Shown here: in pieces, positions 1 to 6,279 of the stretch
Position numbering within the stretch: the stretch's first letter is position 1
Layout of the letters: each line of letters starts with the position of its first letter
NCBI GenBank assembly: GCA_017382615.1
Contig: JAFNZX010000323.1
Span: 1 to 6,283 of the forward strand
Source of the DNA: Clostridia bacterium
Lineage (GTDB): Bacteria > Bacillota > Clostridia > Oscillospirales > CAG-272
Reading direction: 5' to 3'
Length of the DNA: 6,283 nucleotides
Translations under genes and position numbers: made by a program
The notes under the pieces: generated by a model
Seen by the model: only the letters and a program-made list of their open reading frames with translations
Told to the model about the DNA's origin: nothing
Databases searched by the model: none

Positions 1-38
1 AGAAATTCAATAAAATCACTTTTATTTTCAGGGATTTT

Positions 39-60
39 GTGAATGTTGAGTGAATATTGA
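39..60 (+). repeat. 11-bp tandem direct repeat upstream of promoter
   Basis: Two head-to-tail 11-mers, GTGAATGTTGA (39-49) and GTGAATATTGA (50-60), differ at one base. The second copy ends 10 nt before the -35 hexamer. An 11-bp period puts both copies on the same face of the helix. OmpR/PhoB-family response regulators typically bind such tandem repeats just upstream of -35 elements, and MacB/Bce-type transporters are often under two-component control. The repeat is seen directly; the regulator role is inference, and chance repetition in AT-rich DNA remains possible. Confidence 0.4.
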
Positions 61-70
61 CGGTAAGCCC

Positions 71-99
71 TTTACAAATCGGTTGAGTTGTTCTATAAT
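71..99 (+). promoter_or_regulatory. Probable sigma-A/sigma-70 type promoter of the ABC operon
   Basis: TTTACA (71-76) matches the -35 consensus at five of six positions. It stands exactly 17 nt before a perfect -10, TATAAT (94-99). Transcription would start near 105-107, giving a leader of about 45 nt before the ATG at 150. The surrounding sequence is AT-rich, unlike the genes. This is the best housekeeping-type promoter in the window and would drive the ATPase and permease, possibly also the downstream genes. Confidence 0.75.
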
Positions 100-100
100 G

Positions 101-114
101 TATAATGATATAAT
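101..114 (+). promoter_or_regulatory. Two additional tandem TATAAT -10 elements
   Basis: Perfect TATAAT hexamers recur at 101-106 and 109-114, immediately after the one at 94-99. The copy at 109-114 is preceded by TG plus one base (106-108), which is the extended -10 arrangement and can work without a good -35. TTGAGT (83-88) lies 20 nt upstream of it, too far for an ideal -35. These copies may give alternative start sites near 113-121 or act as decoys for polymerase. Function is inference; the hexamers are seen directly. Confidence 0.45.
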
Positions 115-122
115 AGTATTAT
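110..122. promoter_or_regulatory. 13-bp perfect palindrome, possible operator
   Basis: ATAATA (110-115) and TATTAT (117-122) are exact reverse complements around a central G. The palindrome overlaps the third -10 hexamer and lies just downstream of the start expected from the main promoter, a position where a bound dimeric repressor would block initiation or early elongation. It consists almost entirely of A and T, so chance is a serious alternative. No regulator gene is present in the window. Confidence 0.3.
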
Positions 123-140
123 GCGAATTGTTTGAAAAAC

Positions 141-144
141 GAGG
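141..144 (+). promoter_or_regulatory. Ribosome binding site deciding the ATPase start
   Basis: GAGG (141-144) is followed by 5 nt and then ATG at 150. This fixes the start at 150 rather than at the in-frame TTG at 132, which has no purine-rich site in front of it. It also gives an N-terminus (MAFIEFDKVSK) typical of the family. Confidence 0.8.
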
Positions 145-149
145 TAATT

Positions 150-851
150 ATGGCTTTTATTGAGTTTGACAAGGTCAGCAAAATATATCGAACCGGCCAG
201 GTGGAAATCGCTGCCCTGCGCGAGGCGTCCTTCGAGATCGAAAAGGGCGAGATTTGCGTGATCGTGGGCGAAAGCGGCGCAGGAAAAACCACGCTGCTTA
301 ACATTCTTGGCGGCATGGATACGCTCTCAAGCGGCAGCGTGCGCTTTGACGGACGCAACGTAGGCGCGTTCTCCGTCAAGCAGCTTTCCGAATACCGCCG
401 CCGCGAGGTGGGCTTTGTGTTTCAGTTTTATAATCTGATCGGCAACCTGACCGCGCTTGAAAACGTAGAGATGGCAGCAAGATTGAAAAAGGGCTCACGC
501 GCCCCCGAGGAGGTATTGCACAACGTGGGACTCGGCAATCGTTTGGACCACTTTCCCGCGCAGCTTTCGGGAGGCGAGCAGCAAAGAGTTGCCATTGCGC
601 GCGCACTGGTTAAAAATCCCGGTCTTTTGCTTTGCGACGAGCCCACGGGCGCGCTTGACTACGAAACCGGCAAGACCATCCTTTCGCTTTTGCAGCGCAC
701 CTGCCGCGAAAGAGGCACGACTGTGGTCATCATCACACACAACCAAGCGCTCTGTCCCATGGCGGACCGCGTTATTCGCGTCAAAAACGGCAGCGTGATA
801 AGCTGCGACTGTAATCCCGAGCCCACTCCGATCGAACAGATCGAGTGGTAA
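150..851 (+). CDS. ABC transporter ATP-binding protein, MacB/LolD/FtsE type
   Basis: This is the cytoplasmic nucleotide-binding subunit of an ABC transporter; it hydrolyses ATP to drive the permease encoded next to it. The 233-residue product has every motif of an active ATPase: Walker A GESGAGKT (40-47), Q-loop FVFQ with Q92, signature LSGGEQQR (139-146), Walker B LLLCDEP (159-165) with catalytic E164, D-loop GALD (167-170) and switch H197. The GFVFQFYNLI stretch after Walker A and the DEPTGALD block are characteristic of the MacB/LolD/FtsE group rather than of importer ATPases. Length is normal for the group (about 220-240). The start at ATG 150 is chosen because of GAGG at 141-144; TTG at 132 would add six unlikely residues. 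The permease starts 30 nt downstream, so the two form an operon. The Cys-containing tail after the switch histidine (CDCNPEPTP) is not a recognised domain. The substrate is unknown; a specific name such as bceA or macB is not justified. Confidence 0.95.
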   Translation: MAFIEFDKVSKIYRTGQVEIAALREASFEIEKGEICVIVGESGAGKTTLLNILGGMDTLSSGSVRFDGRNVGAFSVKQLSEYRRREVGFVFQFYNLIGNLTALENVEMAARLKKGSRAPEEVLHNVGLGNRLDHFPAQLSGGEQQRVAIARALVKNPGLLLCDEPTGALDYETGKTILSLLQRTCRERGTTVVIITHNQALCPMADRVIRVKNGSVISCDCNPEPTPIEQIEW

Positions 852-881
852 TTCTACGCGCTTAAACGCATTGGAGGTCAT

Positions 882-3800
882 ATGAAACATCCCTTTGTGA
901 GAGCGGCGTGGCGCGAGATCAAGATCCACCCCGGCAGATATCTGGCAATCCTTGCCATCGTTGCGCTGGGCGTTGGCTTTTACGCGGGGCTCTTTGTCAT
1001 CGAGGACGCCATGCTCAACACCACAAACAACTATCTTACCGAATACAATTTGTACGACTTCACGGTATCAAGCTCGCTGGGGCTTTACGAAAGTGACGTC
1101 AAGCAGCTTTCCCGCATCAAGGGCATCAAGCGTGCCGAGGGCGTGATATCCGCTGACGCTTTGTGCCGCACGAGCGCAGGTAGCGAGCAGGTCCTGCACT
1201 TTATGAGCATTCCCAAGCACGTTGCCGTCCCCGAGGTGACCCGGGGGCGCATGCCCAAGGCAGCCGACGAGTGCCTTGTCGACAGCAACCGCTACACCGA
1301 AGCCGATATCGGCAAGAAGATCAAGCTCAAGGAAGCGGACGAGAGCACCTTTGCATACGCCGAATACACCATCGTAGGCATTGGTCGCTCGGTTGAATTC
1401 ATCAACTATCAGCGCGGCAGCACGTCGCTTGGCGGTGGCTCGGTCAGCTCGTTCTGCTATATCCCACGCGAAGGCTTTTCTGCCGAATACTTCACCGCCA
1501 TCCATTTAAAGGCGGACACCGATGCATTTATCTACTCGGATGCATACGATCAGACGGTCAAAGCCCTGAAAGAAACCGTTTCTGCAAAGCTGGATACGCT
1601 TGCCAAGGAGCGCGGCATTACGCTGATAGAGCAAGCGCACAACGAGATTGCCAAGGGCGTTGCCGCTTACGAGCAAAGCAAGGCGGAGCTTGCAGACGCA
1701 CGCATAGAGGCTGAAAAGCAGTTTGCCCTGGGCGAGGCACAGATTGCGGACGGTCGGGCACAGCTCCTTTCTGCCAAAGCAGAGCTTGCCGAAATGGAAA
1801 AGAAGGTTGAGCTTGCGCTGATCAAGGCACAGGGAGATTTGGATGCAGCGCTTGCCGAATCGGACAAGCTGCTTGCCCGTGCAGACGAGATTGCCAACAC
1901 GGTAGACTACGACAAATATTTAGAGGTAACAGACGCGCTGACGCGCCTGGAGGAGATGCGCATCAAGCTGCTCCGTGCGATCAAGGCACATCCAAACAAC
2001 GCGGAATACCCCGAGCTGCTTGCGCGCGTGGAGCAAAAAAAGCAGGAGATCGTTGACGAGTACGCCCTGCTGATTGCCACAATGAGCCACTATCATGATC
2101 TGCGCACCAAGGCGCAGGACATTCGCGACAACGCACAAAAGCACTTTGACAACGTTGATCTTGCAGCTAAAGGTATGCTGACCATGCAAAAGCTGGAGAT
2201 TACCAACGCGGAGACCGAGCTGACCATGTCGGAAAAGAAGCTTGCTGCCGAGCGCATTACCGCTAATCGAGAATTTGACAAGGCAGAGAAGGAGCTGGAG
2301 GCGGCGTTGGAGCAGCTCAAGATGACCGAATACCCCGACGCGCTGACGCATCCCGCTACCTACGTGTTGACACGTGAGCAAAACATCGGCTACGTCAGTA
2401 TGGAAGCCGATTCCACCATCATCTCGGGCGTGGTCGTTGTCTTCCCCGTATTCTTCGTGCTGGTGGCAGCCCTTGTGTGCTCCACTGTCATGACCCGCAT
2501 GGTAGAGGACGAGCGCACCGCACTGGGCACGCTCAAAGCACTTGGCTACGGCAAGCATGCACTCATGGCAAAATATCTGATCTACGCAGGCTCCGCCTCG
2601 CTGATCGGCTCGGTTCTCGGATTTTTTATCGGCACGTTTGCCATGCCGCGCGTGCTGTGGCTGGCTTATATGCTGATGTACGATTTTACCGACACCCTGC
2701 AATACGTCTTCAACCCCGTGCTGCTGGTAACCTGCGTGGCGGTTGCCCTTGCCTGTTGCATGGGTACGGCGGCAATTTGCGTGCTGGGAGCGGCAAGGCA
2801 AGTGCCCGCACGGCTCATGCGTCCGCGCGTGGGTCTATCGGGAAAGCGCGTGTTCTTTGAGCGCATTCCCCTGCTGTGGAAGCCCCTGCCCTTCCTCTCC
2901 AAGGTTGCCTTGCGCAACGTGTGGAGATATAAAAAACGCCTTTTGGTCATGATCCTGGGCATTGGCGGCAGCACCGCGCTGCTGGTGGCAGGCTTTGGCT
3001 TGGCAGATTCCATCAAGCCCTTGGCAGATTACCAATTTGAAAGCATTTCCCTTTACGACTACGAAATCACCTTTAAAGACCCCCTGGATGCTGACGCCGC
3101 CGCTGCGTTTGCCGAGCGAAACGCCAAGCAGATCGGCAGCATGATGACGCTGCATCAATCCGAGCAGAGCGTGGAAAGTGCACACGGAAGCCACAAGGCA
3201 ACCCTGCACGTTTGTGACAGCCTGGACGGCTATATCGCGCTCTCGCTTGACGGCAAGCAGGTTACCTTCCCCACAGCGGGACAGGTTGTGATCAATACCC
3301 GACTTGCCCAAGTACTTGACGTCCGCGCAGGAGACGCGCTGACGCTGCAAACGGACGACGGACCGATCGAAGCGACCGTCAGCGGCATCGTGGACAACTA
3401 TATGAGCAACGTTGCCTACCTCTCCACCGAGACCTACGAAAGCGCGACGGGCAAGACCCCTGCGCATAAGCACGCTCTGCTTTACGCACCGAGCGGTGCG
3501 GACGTTGACCGCACGGCAGCATCCTTGCGCAGCGACGAGGCGGTGGCATTCGTTGAGGTGGGAGCGGACACGCAAAGCACGCTAAGGACCATGATGCAAA
3601 GCATGAACTACGTCGTCATCGTCGTCATCCTCTGCGCAGGCGCACTGGTTTATATCGTACTGTTCAACCTGACCAACGTGAATATTACCGAACGCACACG
3701 CGAGATCGCCACCCTGCGCGTCATCGGGCTTTACCGCAAGGAAACGCGCAGCTACGTCATGACCGAGAATTACGTGCTCTCGGTTGTGGGGGCACTGCTC

Positions 3801-4004
3801 GGCATGCCGGCAGGTGTGCTTTTGCACCGCTTCGTCATGTCGCAGATCAGGCTGGATTCCATTTCCTTCCCCCGCGTCATCAACTGGCAAAGCTTTCTCT
3901 ATTCCTTTATACTGACGGTACTGTTTGCCGTCCTCGTCGGGCTTGTCCTTCGTCCGCGTATCGACCGCATTGACATGGCAGAGTCCCTCAAATCCGTTGA
4001 ATAA
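882..4004 (+). CDS. Large ABC transporter permease with two FtsX modules and a coiled-coil extracellular domain
   Basis: This is the membrane subunit partnering the ATPase upstream. GGAGG at 873-877 precedes ATG 882. Eight membrane segments can be read: about 20-41, 512-533, 564-588, 610-636, 687-706, 909-930, 962-984 and 1003-1024. This puts the N- and C-termini and the loop at 640-686 in the cytoplasm. Two FtsX-like modules are visible: about 515-640 (MVEDERTALGTLKALGYG at 540-557) and about 908-1035 (ITERTREIATLRVIGLY at 935-951). Each has the charged loop before the 'TLK/RxxG' motif that is thought to contact the ATPase. Extracellular domain 1 (42-511) has a globular part, then Ala/Glu/Lys-rich helices at about 253-335 and 405-482 joined by a connecting region, consistent with an antiparallel coiled-coil hairpin. 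Extracellular domain 2 (about 707-907) is a smaller MacB-like domain. At 1040 residues it is far longer than a single-module MacB permease (about 400) and agrees with large duplicated permeases common in Clostridia (COG0577 style). One polypeptide probably supplies both halves of the membrane unit. The substrate is not inferable; export, lipid or peptide handling, or mechanical signalling to the cell wall are all possible. Confidence 0.92.
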   Translation: MKHPFVRAAWREIKIHPGRYLAILAIVALGVGFYAGLFVIEDAMLNTTNNYLTEYNLYDFTVSSSLGLYESDVKQLSRIKGIKRAEGVISADALCRTSAGSEQVLHFMSIPKHVAVPEVTRGRMPKAADECLVDSNRYTEADIGKKIKLKEADESTFAYAEYTIVGIGRSVEFINYQRGSTSLGGGSVSSFCYIPREGFSAEYFTAIHLKADTDAFIYSDAYDQTVKALKETVSAKLDTLAKERGITLIEQAHNEIAKGVAAYEQSKAELADARIEAEKQFALGEAQIADGRAQLLSAKAELAEMEKKVELALIKAQGDLDAALAESDKLLARADEIANTVDYDKYLEVTDALTRLEEMRIKLLRAIKAHPNNAEYPELLARVEQKKQEIVDEYALLIATMSHYHDLRTKAQDIRDNAQKHFDNVDLAAKGMLTMQKLEITNAETELTMSEKKLAAERITANREFDKAEKELEAALEQLKMTEYPDALTHPATYVLTREQNIGYVSMEADSTIISGVVVVFPVFFVLVAALVCSTVMTRMVEDERTALGTLKALGYGKHALMAKYLIYAGSASLIGSVLGFFIGTFAMPRVLWLAYMLMYDFTDTLQYVFNPVLLVTCVAVALACCMGTAAICVLGAARQVPARLMRPRVGLSGKRVFFERIPLLWKPLPFLSKVALRNVWRYKKRLLVMILGIGGSTALLVAGFGLADSIKPLADYQFESISLYDYEITFKDPLDADAAAAFAERNAKQIGSMMTLHQSEQSVESAHGSHKATLHVCDSLDGYIALSLDGKQVTFPTAGQVVINTRLAQVLDVRAGDALTLQTDDGPIEATVSGIVDNYMSNVAYLSTETYESATGKTPAHKHALLYAPSGADVDRTAASLRSDEAVAFVEVGADTQSTLRTMMQSMNYVVIVVILCAGALVYIVLFNLTNVNITERTREIATLRVIGLYRKETRSYVMTENYVLSVVGALLGMPAGVLLHRFVMSQIRLDSISFPRVINWQSFLYSFILTVLFAVLVGLVLRPRIDRIDMAESLKSVE

Positions 4005-4038
4005 ATTTTAAGAATATATCACAAAGGAGAACCAAACC
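4005..4038 (+). other. Spacer between permease and pepF, no terminator
   Basis: The 34-nt gap is AT-rich and contains the pepF ribosome binding site AAAGGAG (4023-4029, 9 nt before the ATG). No hairpin or T-run is visible, so the transporter transcript can run into pepF. A perfect TTGACA at 3970-3975 inside the permease end has no TATAAT-like partner 16-18 nt downstream, so I do not call a separate pepF promoter. AT-rich stretches such as TAAGAATATAT (4009-4019) leave room for a weak one. Confidence 0.5.
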
Positions 4039-5832
4039 ATGACCAACGTAAGAGCAGAAATTCCCGCAAAATACAAGTGGGACATGACCAACATCTACAA
4101 AACCGAGCAGGACTTTGACGCGGACTACCAAAAGGCTGCCGACATGATCGCAGCGTTCCCCGCACACGCCTCCACCATGAGCGAGAGCGCACAGGGTCTG
4201 CTTTCCATGTTCGAGGATATGACCGCCATGATGCGCGTTGTGGAGAAGCTTTATATGTACGCACACCTTTCTTCTGATGCGGACACCACCGATAACCACT
4301 ACCTTGCCATGATGGGCAAGATGCGCAACCTGTTCAACAAGCTCAGCGTTGCTGCATTCTTCGTCACCCCTGCGCTGATTCGTCTGGATGAGACAAAGGT
4401 AGCCGCTTGGATGGAGGAGTGCCCCGCTCTGCGTGAATTTGAGCGTGACATCTGGCTTGCACAGCGCGAAAAGCCCCACACTCTTTCCGATGAGTGCGAA
4501 AAGCTGATGGCTGACATTTCCGCAGGTATGGGTGCTGCTGCAAACGTGCGCTCCATTTTTGCAAACGCAGACCTGACCTTTGGTAAGATCAAGGACGAAA
4601 ACGGCAAGATGGTTCAGCTCAACGACGCAACCTACGTTTCCAAGCTGATGTCCTCCGACCGCCGCGTCCGCCGCGCAGCATTCACGACGCTGTACAAGAC
4701 CTACACCCAGTTTGGCAATACCTTTGCAACGCTGTATAACGCATACGTCAAGGAAAGAACCACTGCAGCACGCGTGCGCGGCTACGAGGACAGCCTGACC
4801 GCATCCGTGTTCCGTGACGAGGTTACGCCCGAGATCTACAACAATCTGATCAACACAGTCAGCGACAACCTGGGCGTGCTGTTTGATTACTACGCAATCA
4901 AGAAGAAGGCGCTGGGTCTTTCCAAGCTGCATCTGTACGATATCTACACGCCTCTGATTGCAGAGTGCGAAAAGGAATACTCCTTTGAAGAGGCAACCGA
5001 AGAGGTGCTCAAGACTGTTGAGATCTTCGGCGCAGAATACCACGACACCCTGGAAAAGGGTATCAAGGAGCAGAACTGGGTTGACGTTTACCCCTCTCGC
5101 GGCAAGCGCGGCGGTGCTTACAGCTCCGGCTGCTACGATACCCAGCCTTACATGCTGCTCAACTTTGTAGGCACGCTGGATAACGTTTCCACCTTTGCGC
5201 ACGAGTCGGGTCACTCCATGCACTCCTATTTCTCCCGTCAGTACAATGCGCCCCAGAACTCCTCCTACACCATTTTCGTAGCAGAGGTTGCCTCCACCGT
5301 CAACGAGCTTTTGTTCTGCCACCGCAAGCTGCGTGAGAGCGACAGCAAGGAAGAAAAGCTGGCGATCCTCAATCAGATCATGGAAACCTACAAGGGCACG
5401 CTTTACAGACAGACCATGTTTGCAGAGTTTGAAAAGACCGCACACGCCATGGTTGAGAGCGGCGCAACCCTGACCAAGGACGTACTTTGCAAGACCTATT
5501 ACGATATCGTTTGCAAGTACTTTGGCCCCGACGTGGTTTGCGACAAGGAGATTGCAAACGAGTGGATGAGAATTCCCCACTTCTACACCAACTTCTACGT
5601 ATACAAGTACGCAACCTGCATCTCTGCTGCTTCCACCATCGTGCACCGCATTGAGACCGAGGGCGAGGCATATATCGGCAAGTACATTGACTTCCTCAAG
5701 TGCGGCGGCTCCAAGTCGCCTCTGGACAGCCTCTTGGTTGCAGGCATTGACATGCGCGACCCGCAGGTAGTCAAGAACGCGATTGACGACTTTGCTGCCA
5801 CCATTTCGCAGTACAAGGAGCTCTCCGAGTAA
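4039..5832 (+). CDS. pepF: Oligoendopeptidase F (M3B zinc metallopeptidase)
   Basis: This is a cytosolic zinc endopeptidase that cuts short peptides (typically about 7-17 residues in characterised PepF) and helps recycle peptides from protein turnover or uptake. The 597-residue product matches the usual family length of about 600 and lacks a signal peptide. The catalytic motif HESGH is at 388-392 (zinc ligands H388 and H392, catalytic E389). The third ligand is probably E416 in FVAEVASTVNE (413-423), at the spacing expected for family M3. The preceding block GKRGGAYSSGCYDTQPYMLLN (starting at 355) and the later HFY..FYVYKYAT block (514-526; H514, Y520, Y524), which supplies substrate and transition-state contacts in M3 peptidases, are both present. 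The M3 N-terminal domain lies at roughly 115-185, the catalytic domain at about 205-585. ATG 4039 follows AAAGGAG by 9 nt. It is co-directional with the ABC genes (34-nt gap), and a small gene follows 3 nt after the stop. Serine is mostly TCC here but mostly AGC/TCG in the permease, suggesting higher expression. All key residues are intact, so it should be active. Confidence 0.96.
   Translation: MTNVRAEIPAKYKWDMTNIYKTEQDFDADYQKAADMIAAFPAHASTMSESAQGLLSMFEDMTAMMRVVEKLYMYAHLSSDADTTDNHYLAMMGKMRNLFNKLSVAAFFVTPALIRLDETKVAAWMEECPALREFERDIWLAQREKPHTLSDECEKLMADISAGMGAAANVRSIFANADLTFGKIKDENGKMVQLNDATYVSKLMSSDRRVRRAAFTTLYKTYTQFGNTFATLYNAYVKERTTAARVRGYEDSLTASVFRDEVTPEIYNNLINTVSDNLGVLFDYYAIKKKALGLSKLHLYDIYTPLIAECEKEYSFEEATEEVLKTVEIFGAEYHDTLEKGIKEQNWVDVYPSRGKRGGAYSSGCYDTQPYMLLNFVGTLDNVSTFAHESGHSMHSYFSRQYNAPQNSSYTIFVAEVASTVNELLFCHRKLRESDSKEEKLAILNQIMETYKGTLYRQTMFAEFEKTAHAMVESGATLTKDVLCKTYYDIVCKYFGPDVVCDKEIANEWMRIPHFYTNFYVYKYATCISAASTIVHRIETEGEAYIGKYIDFLKCGGSKSPLDSLLVAGIDMRDPQVVKNAIDDFAATISQYKELSE
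5815..5820 (+). promoter_or_regulatory. Distant purine-rich site before the small downstream gene
   Basis: AAGGAG lies inside the last codons of pepF, 15 nt before ATG 5836. This is longer than the usual 5-10 nt spacing. The nearer GAG (5827-5829) is only a three-base match. Initiation of the small gene therefore probably depends on ribosomes finishing pepF, whose stop codon is 3 nt upstream of the ATG. Confidence 0.4.
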
Positions 5833-5835
5833 GAC

Positions 5836-6168
5836 ATGGGACTTTTCAAAAAGATTTTCAAGCCCAAGAGCCCCGATTCCAAGCGTTTTCGCCGACAGAT
5901 GGCGGAGCAGATGTGCGGTCACCATATCAGATACGTCACCGAAAAGCGTAACGGTGTGGACGAGGTCATCGGACGCAACGGCGGGCTAAACATCCGCGAC
6001 GACGAGCTGTTGGTGTTTGCCAGCGCGGACGTCATCTTCCGTTGCAAGATCGACGACATGCAGGCGTGGGAGCTGCTTAGCAAGGACGGCGTGGTCATCA
6101 CCGCCCCCGACCTTGAGCACGGCGGCGTGGAGAGAACCATTATCGTGTTTTACGTATACTATCGCTAA
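5836..6168 (+). CDS. Conserved-looking hypothetical protein, 110 residues
   Basis: I cannot assign a named function. The product starts with a basic stretch (MGLFKKIFKPK, then KRFRRQM at 16-22) with amphipathic character. It continues as a compact, probably beta-rich domain with VIGRNGGLNI (44-53), ELLVFASADVIFRC (57-70), an alpha-helical DDMQAWELLSKDG (73-85), and an aromatic C-terminus (RTIIVFYVYYR, 100-110). There is no signal peptide, convincing membrane span or catalytic motif. The general pattern (IGRxGxxNI, ELLSKDG, ERTII-aromatic-YYR end) resembles small uncharacterised clostridial proteins I have a weak memory of; this is not a database result. ATG 5836 lies 3 nt after the pepF stop with no well-placed ribosome site, so translational coupling to pepF is likely. 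Codon use and composition fit a real gene, and the frame ends just before a strong hairpin, which supports it as the last gene of the transcript. A role linked to PepF or a peripheral membrane role via the basic N-terminus is speculation. Confidence 0.82.
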   Translation: MGLFKKIFKPKSPDSKRFRRQMAEQMCGHHIRYVTEKRNGVDEVIGRNGGLNIRDDELLVFASADVIFRCKIDDMQAWELLSKDGVVITAPDLEHGGVERTIIVFYVYYR

Positions 6169-6172
6169 ATAC

Positions 6173-6215
6173 CAAGACGCCCCTGCCGCACGCGGCAGGG
6201 GCGTTTCACGTCTTG
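6173..6215 (+). terminator. Strong GC hairpin, probable transcription terminator
   Basis: ACGCCCCTGCCG (6177-6188) pairs perfectly with CGGCAGGGGCGT (6193-6204), giving a 12-bp stem with a 4-nt loop (CACG). It begins 8 nt after the stop of the small gene. The tail is TTTC, a poor U-tract, so termination may be partial or Rho-assisted. An outer repeat, CAAGACG (6173-6179) with CGTCTTG (6209-6215), is also perfect and shares the ACG at 6177-6179 with the inner stem, so a longer bulged alternative fold exists. Confidence 0.72.
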
Positions 6216-6259
6216 CGCAACCGCCACTACACGGACGCTCCACGATGAAAAGTTTTGCT

Positions 6260-6279
6260 CGAGCTTTTTCAAAAGCTCG
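6260..6279. repeat. Inverted repeat at the window edge
   Basis: CGAGCTTTT (6260-6268) and AAAAGCTCG (6271-6279) are perfect reverse complements separated by TC. The upstream GCTCGAGC (6257-6264) is itself a palindrome. On neither strand is the hairpin followed directly by a T-run, so it is not a standard terminator. It may be a dispersed intergenic palindromic element, cut off by the window end. The 115 nt from 6169 to 6283 hold this, the preceding hairpin and no supported gene. Confidence 0.5.

Noticed and set aside
1..53. Tail of an upstream + strand gene
   Set aside because: All three forward frames reach a stop within 53 nt (11-13, 40-42, 51-53), and the AT-rich composition is unlike the window's genes. 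A short C-terminal remnant cannot be excluded but has no support.
57..62. TTGACG as a -35 element
   Set aside because: The region 16-18 nt downstream (about 79-85) holds no -10-like hexamer. TTTACA at 71-76 has ideal spacing to TATAAT and is preferred.
132..149. TTG at 132 as the start of the ATPase
   Set aside because: It adds six residues, has no purine-rich site upstream, and would place the GAGG at 141-144 inside the coding region. ATG 150 is 5 nt after that site and gives the family's normal N-terminus.
1920..2801. A 293-codon open frame on the minus strand within the permease
   Set aside because: It lies opposite a well-supported coding region, its product is rich in His, Cys and Gln with no motif, and it has no ribosome site of its own that I can support. 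It is a codon-bias shadow.
3970..4020. A separate pepF promoter using the perfect TTGACA at 3970-3975
   Set aside because: There is no TATAAT-like hexamer 16-18 nt downstream; the AT-rich stretch beginning at 4002 is too far away. The hexamer is explained by the permease codons for IDM.
3988..5925. A 645-codon open frame on the minus strand across all of pepF
   Set aside because: pepF on the + strand has full motif support. The minus-strand product is a low-complexity string rich in Val, Leu, Gly, Cys and His with no recognisable domain. The absence of stops follows from pepF rarely using TTA, CTA and TCA codons in frame, which is expected from its biased codon use.
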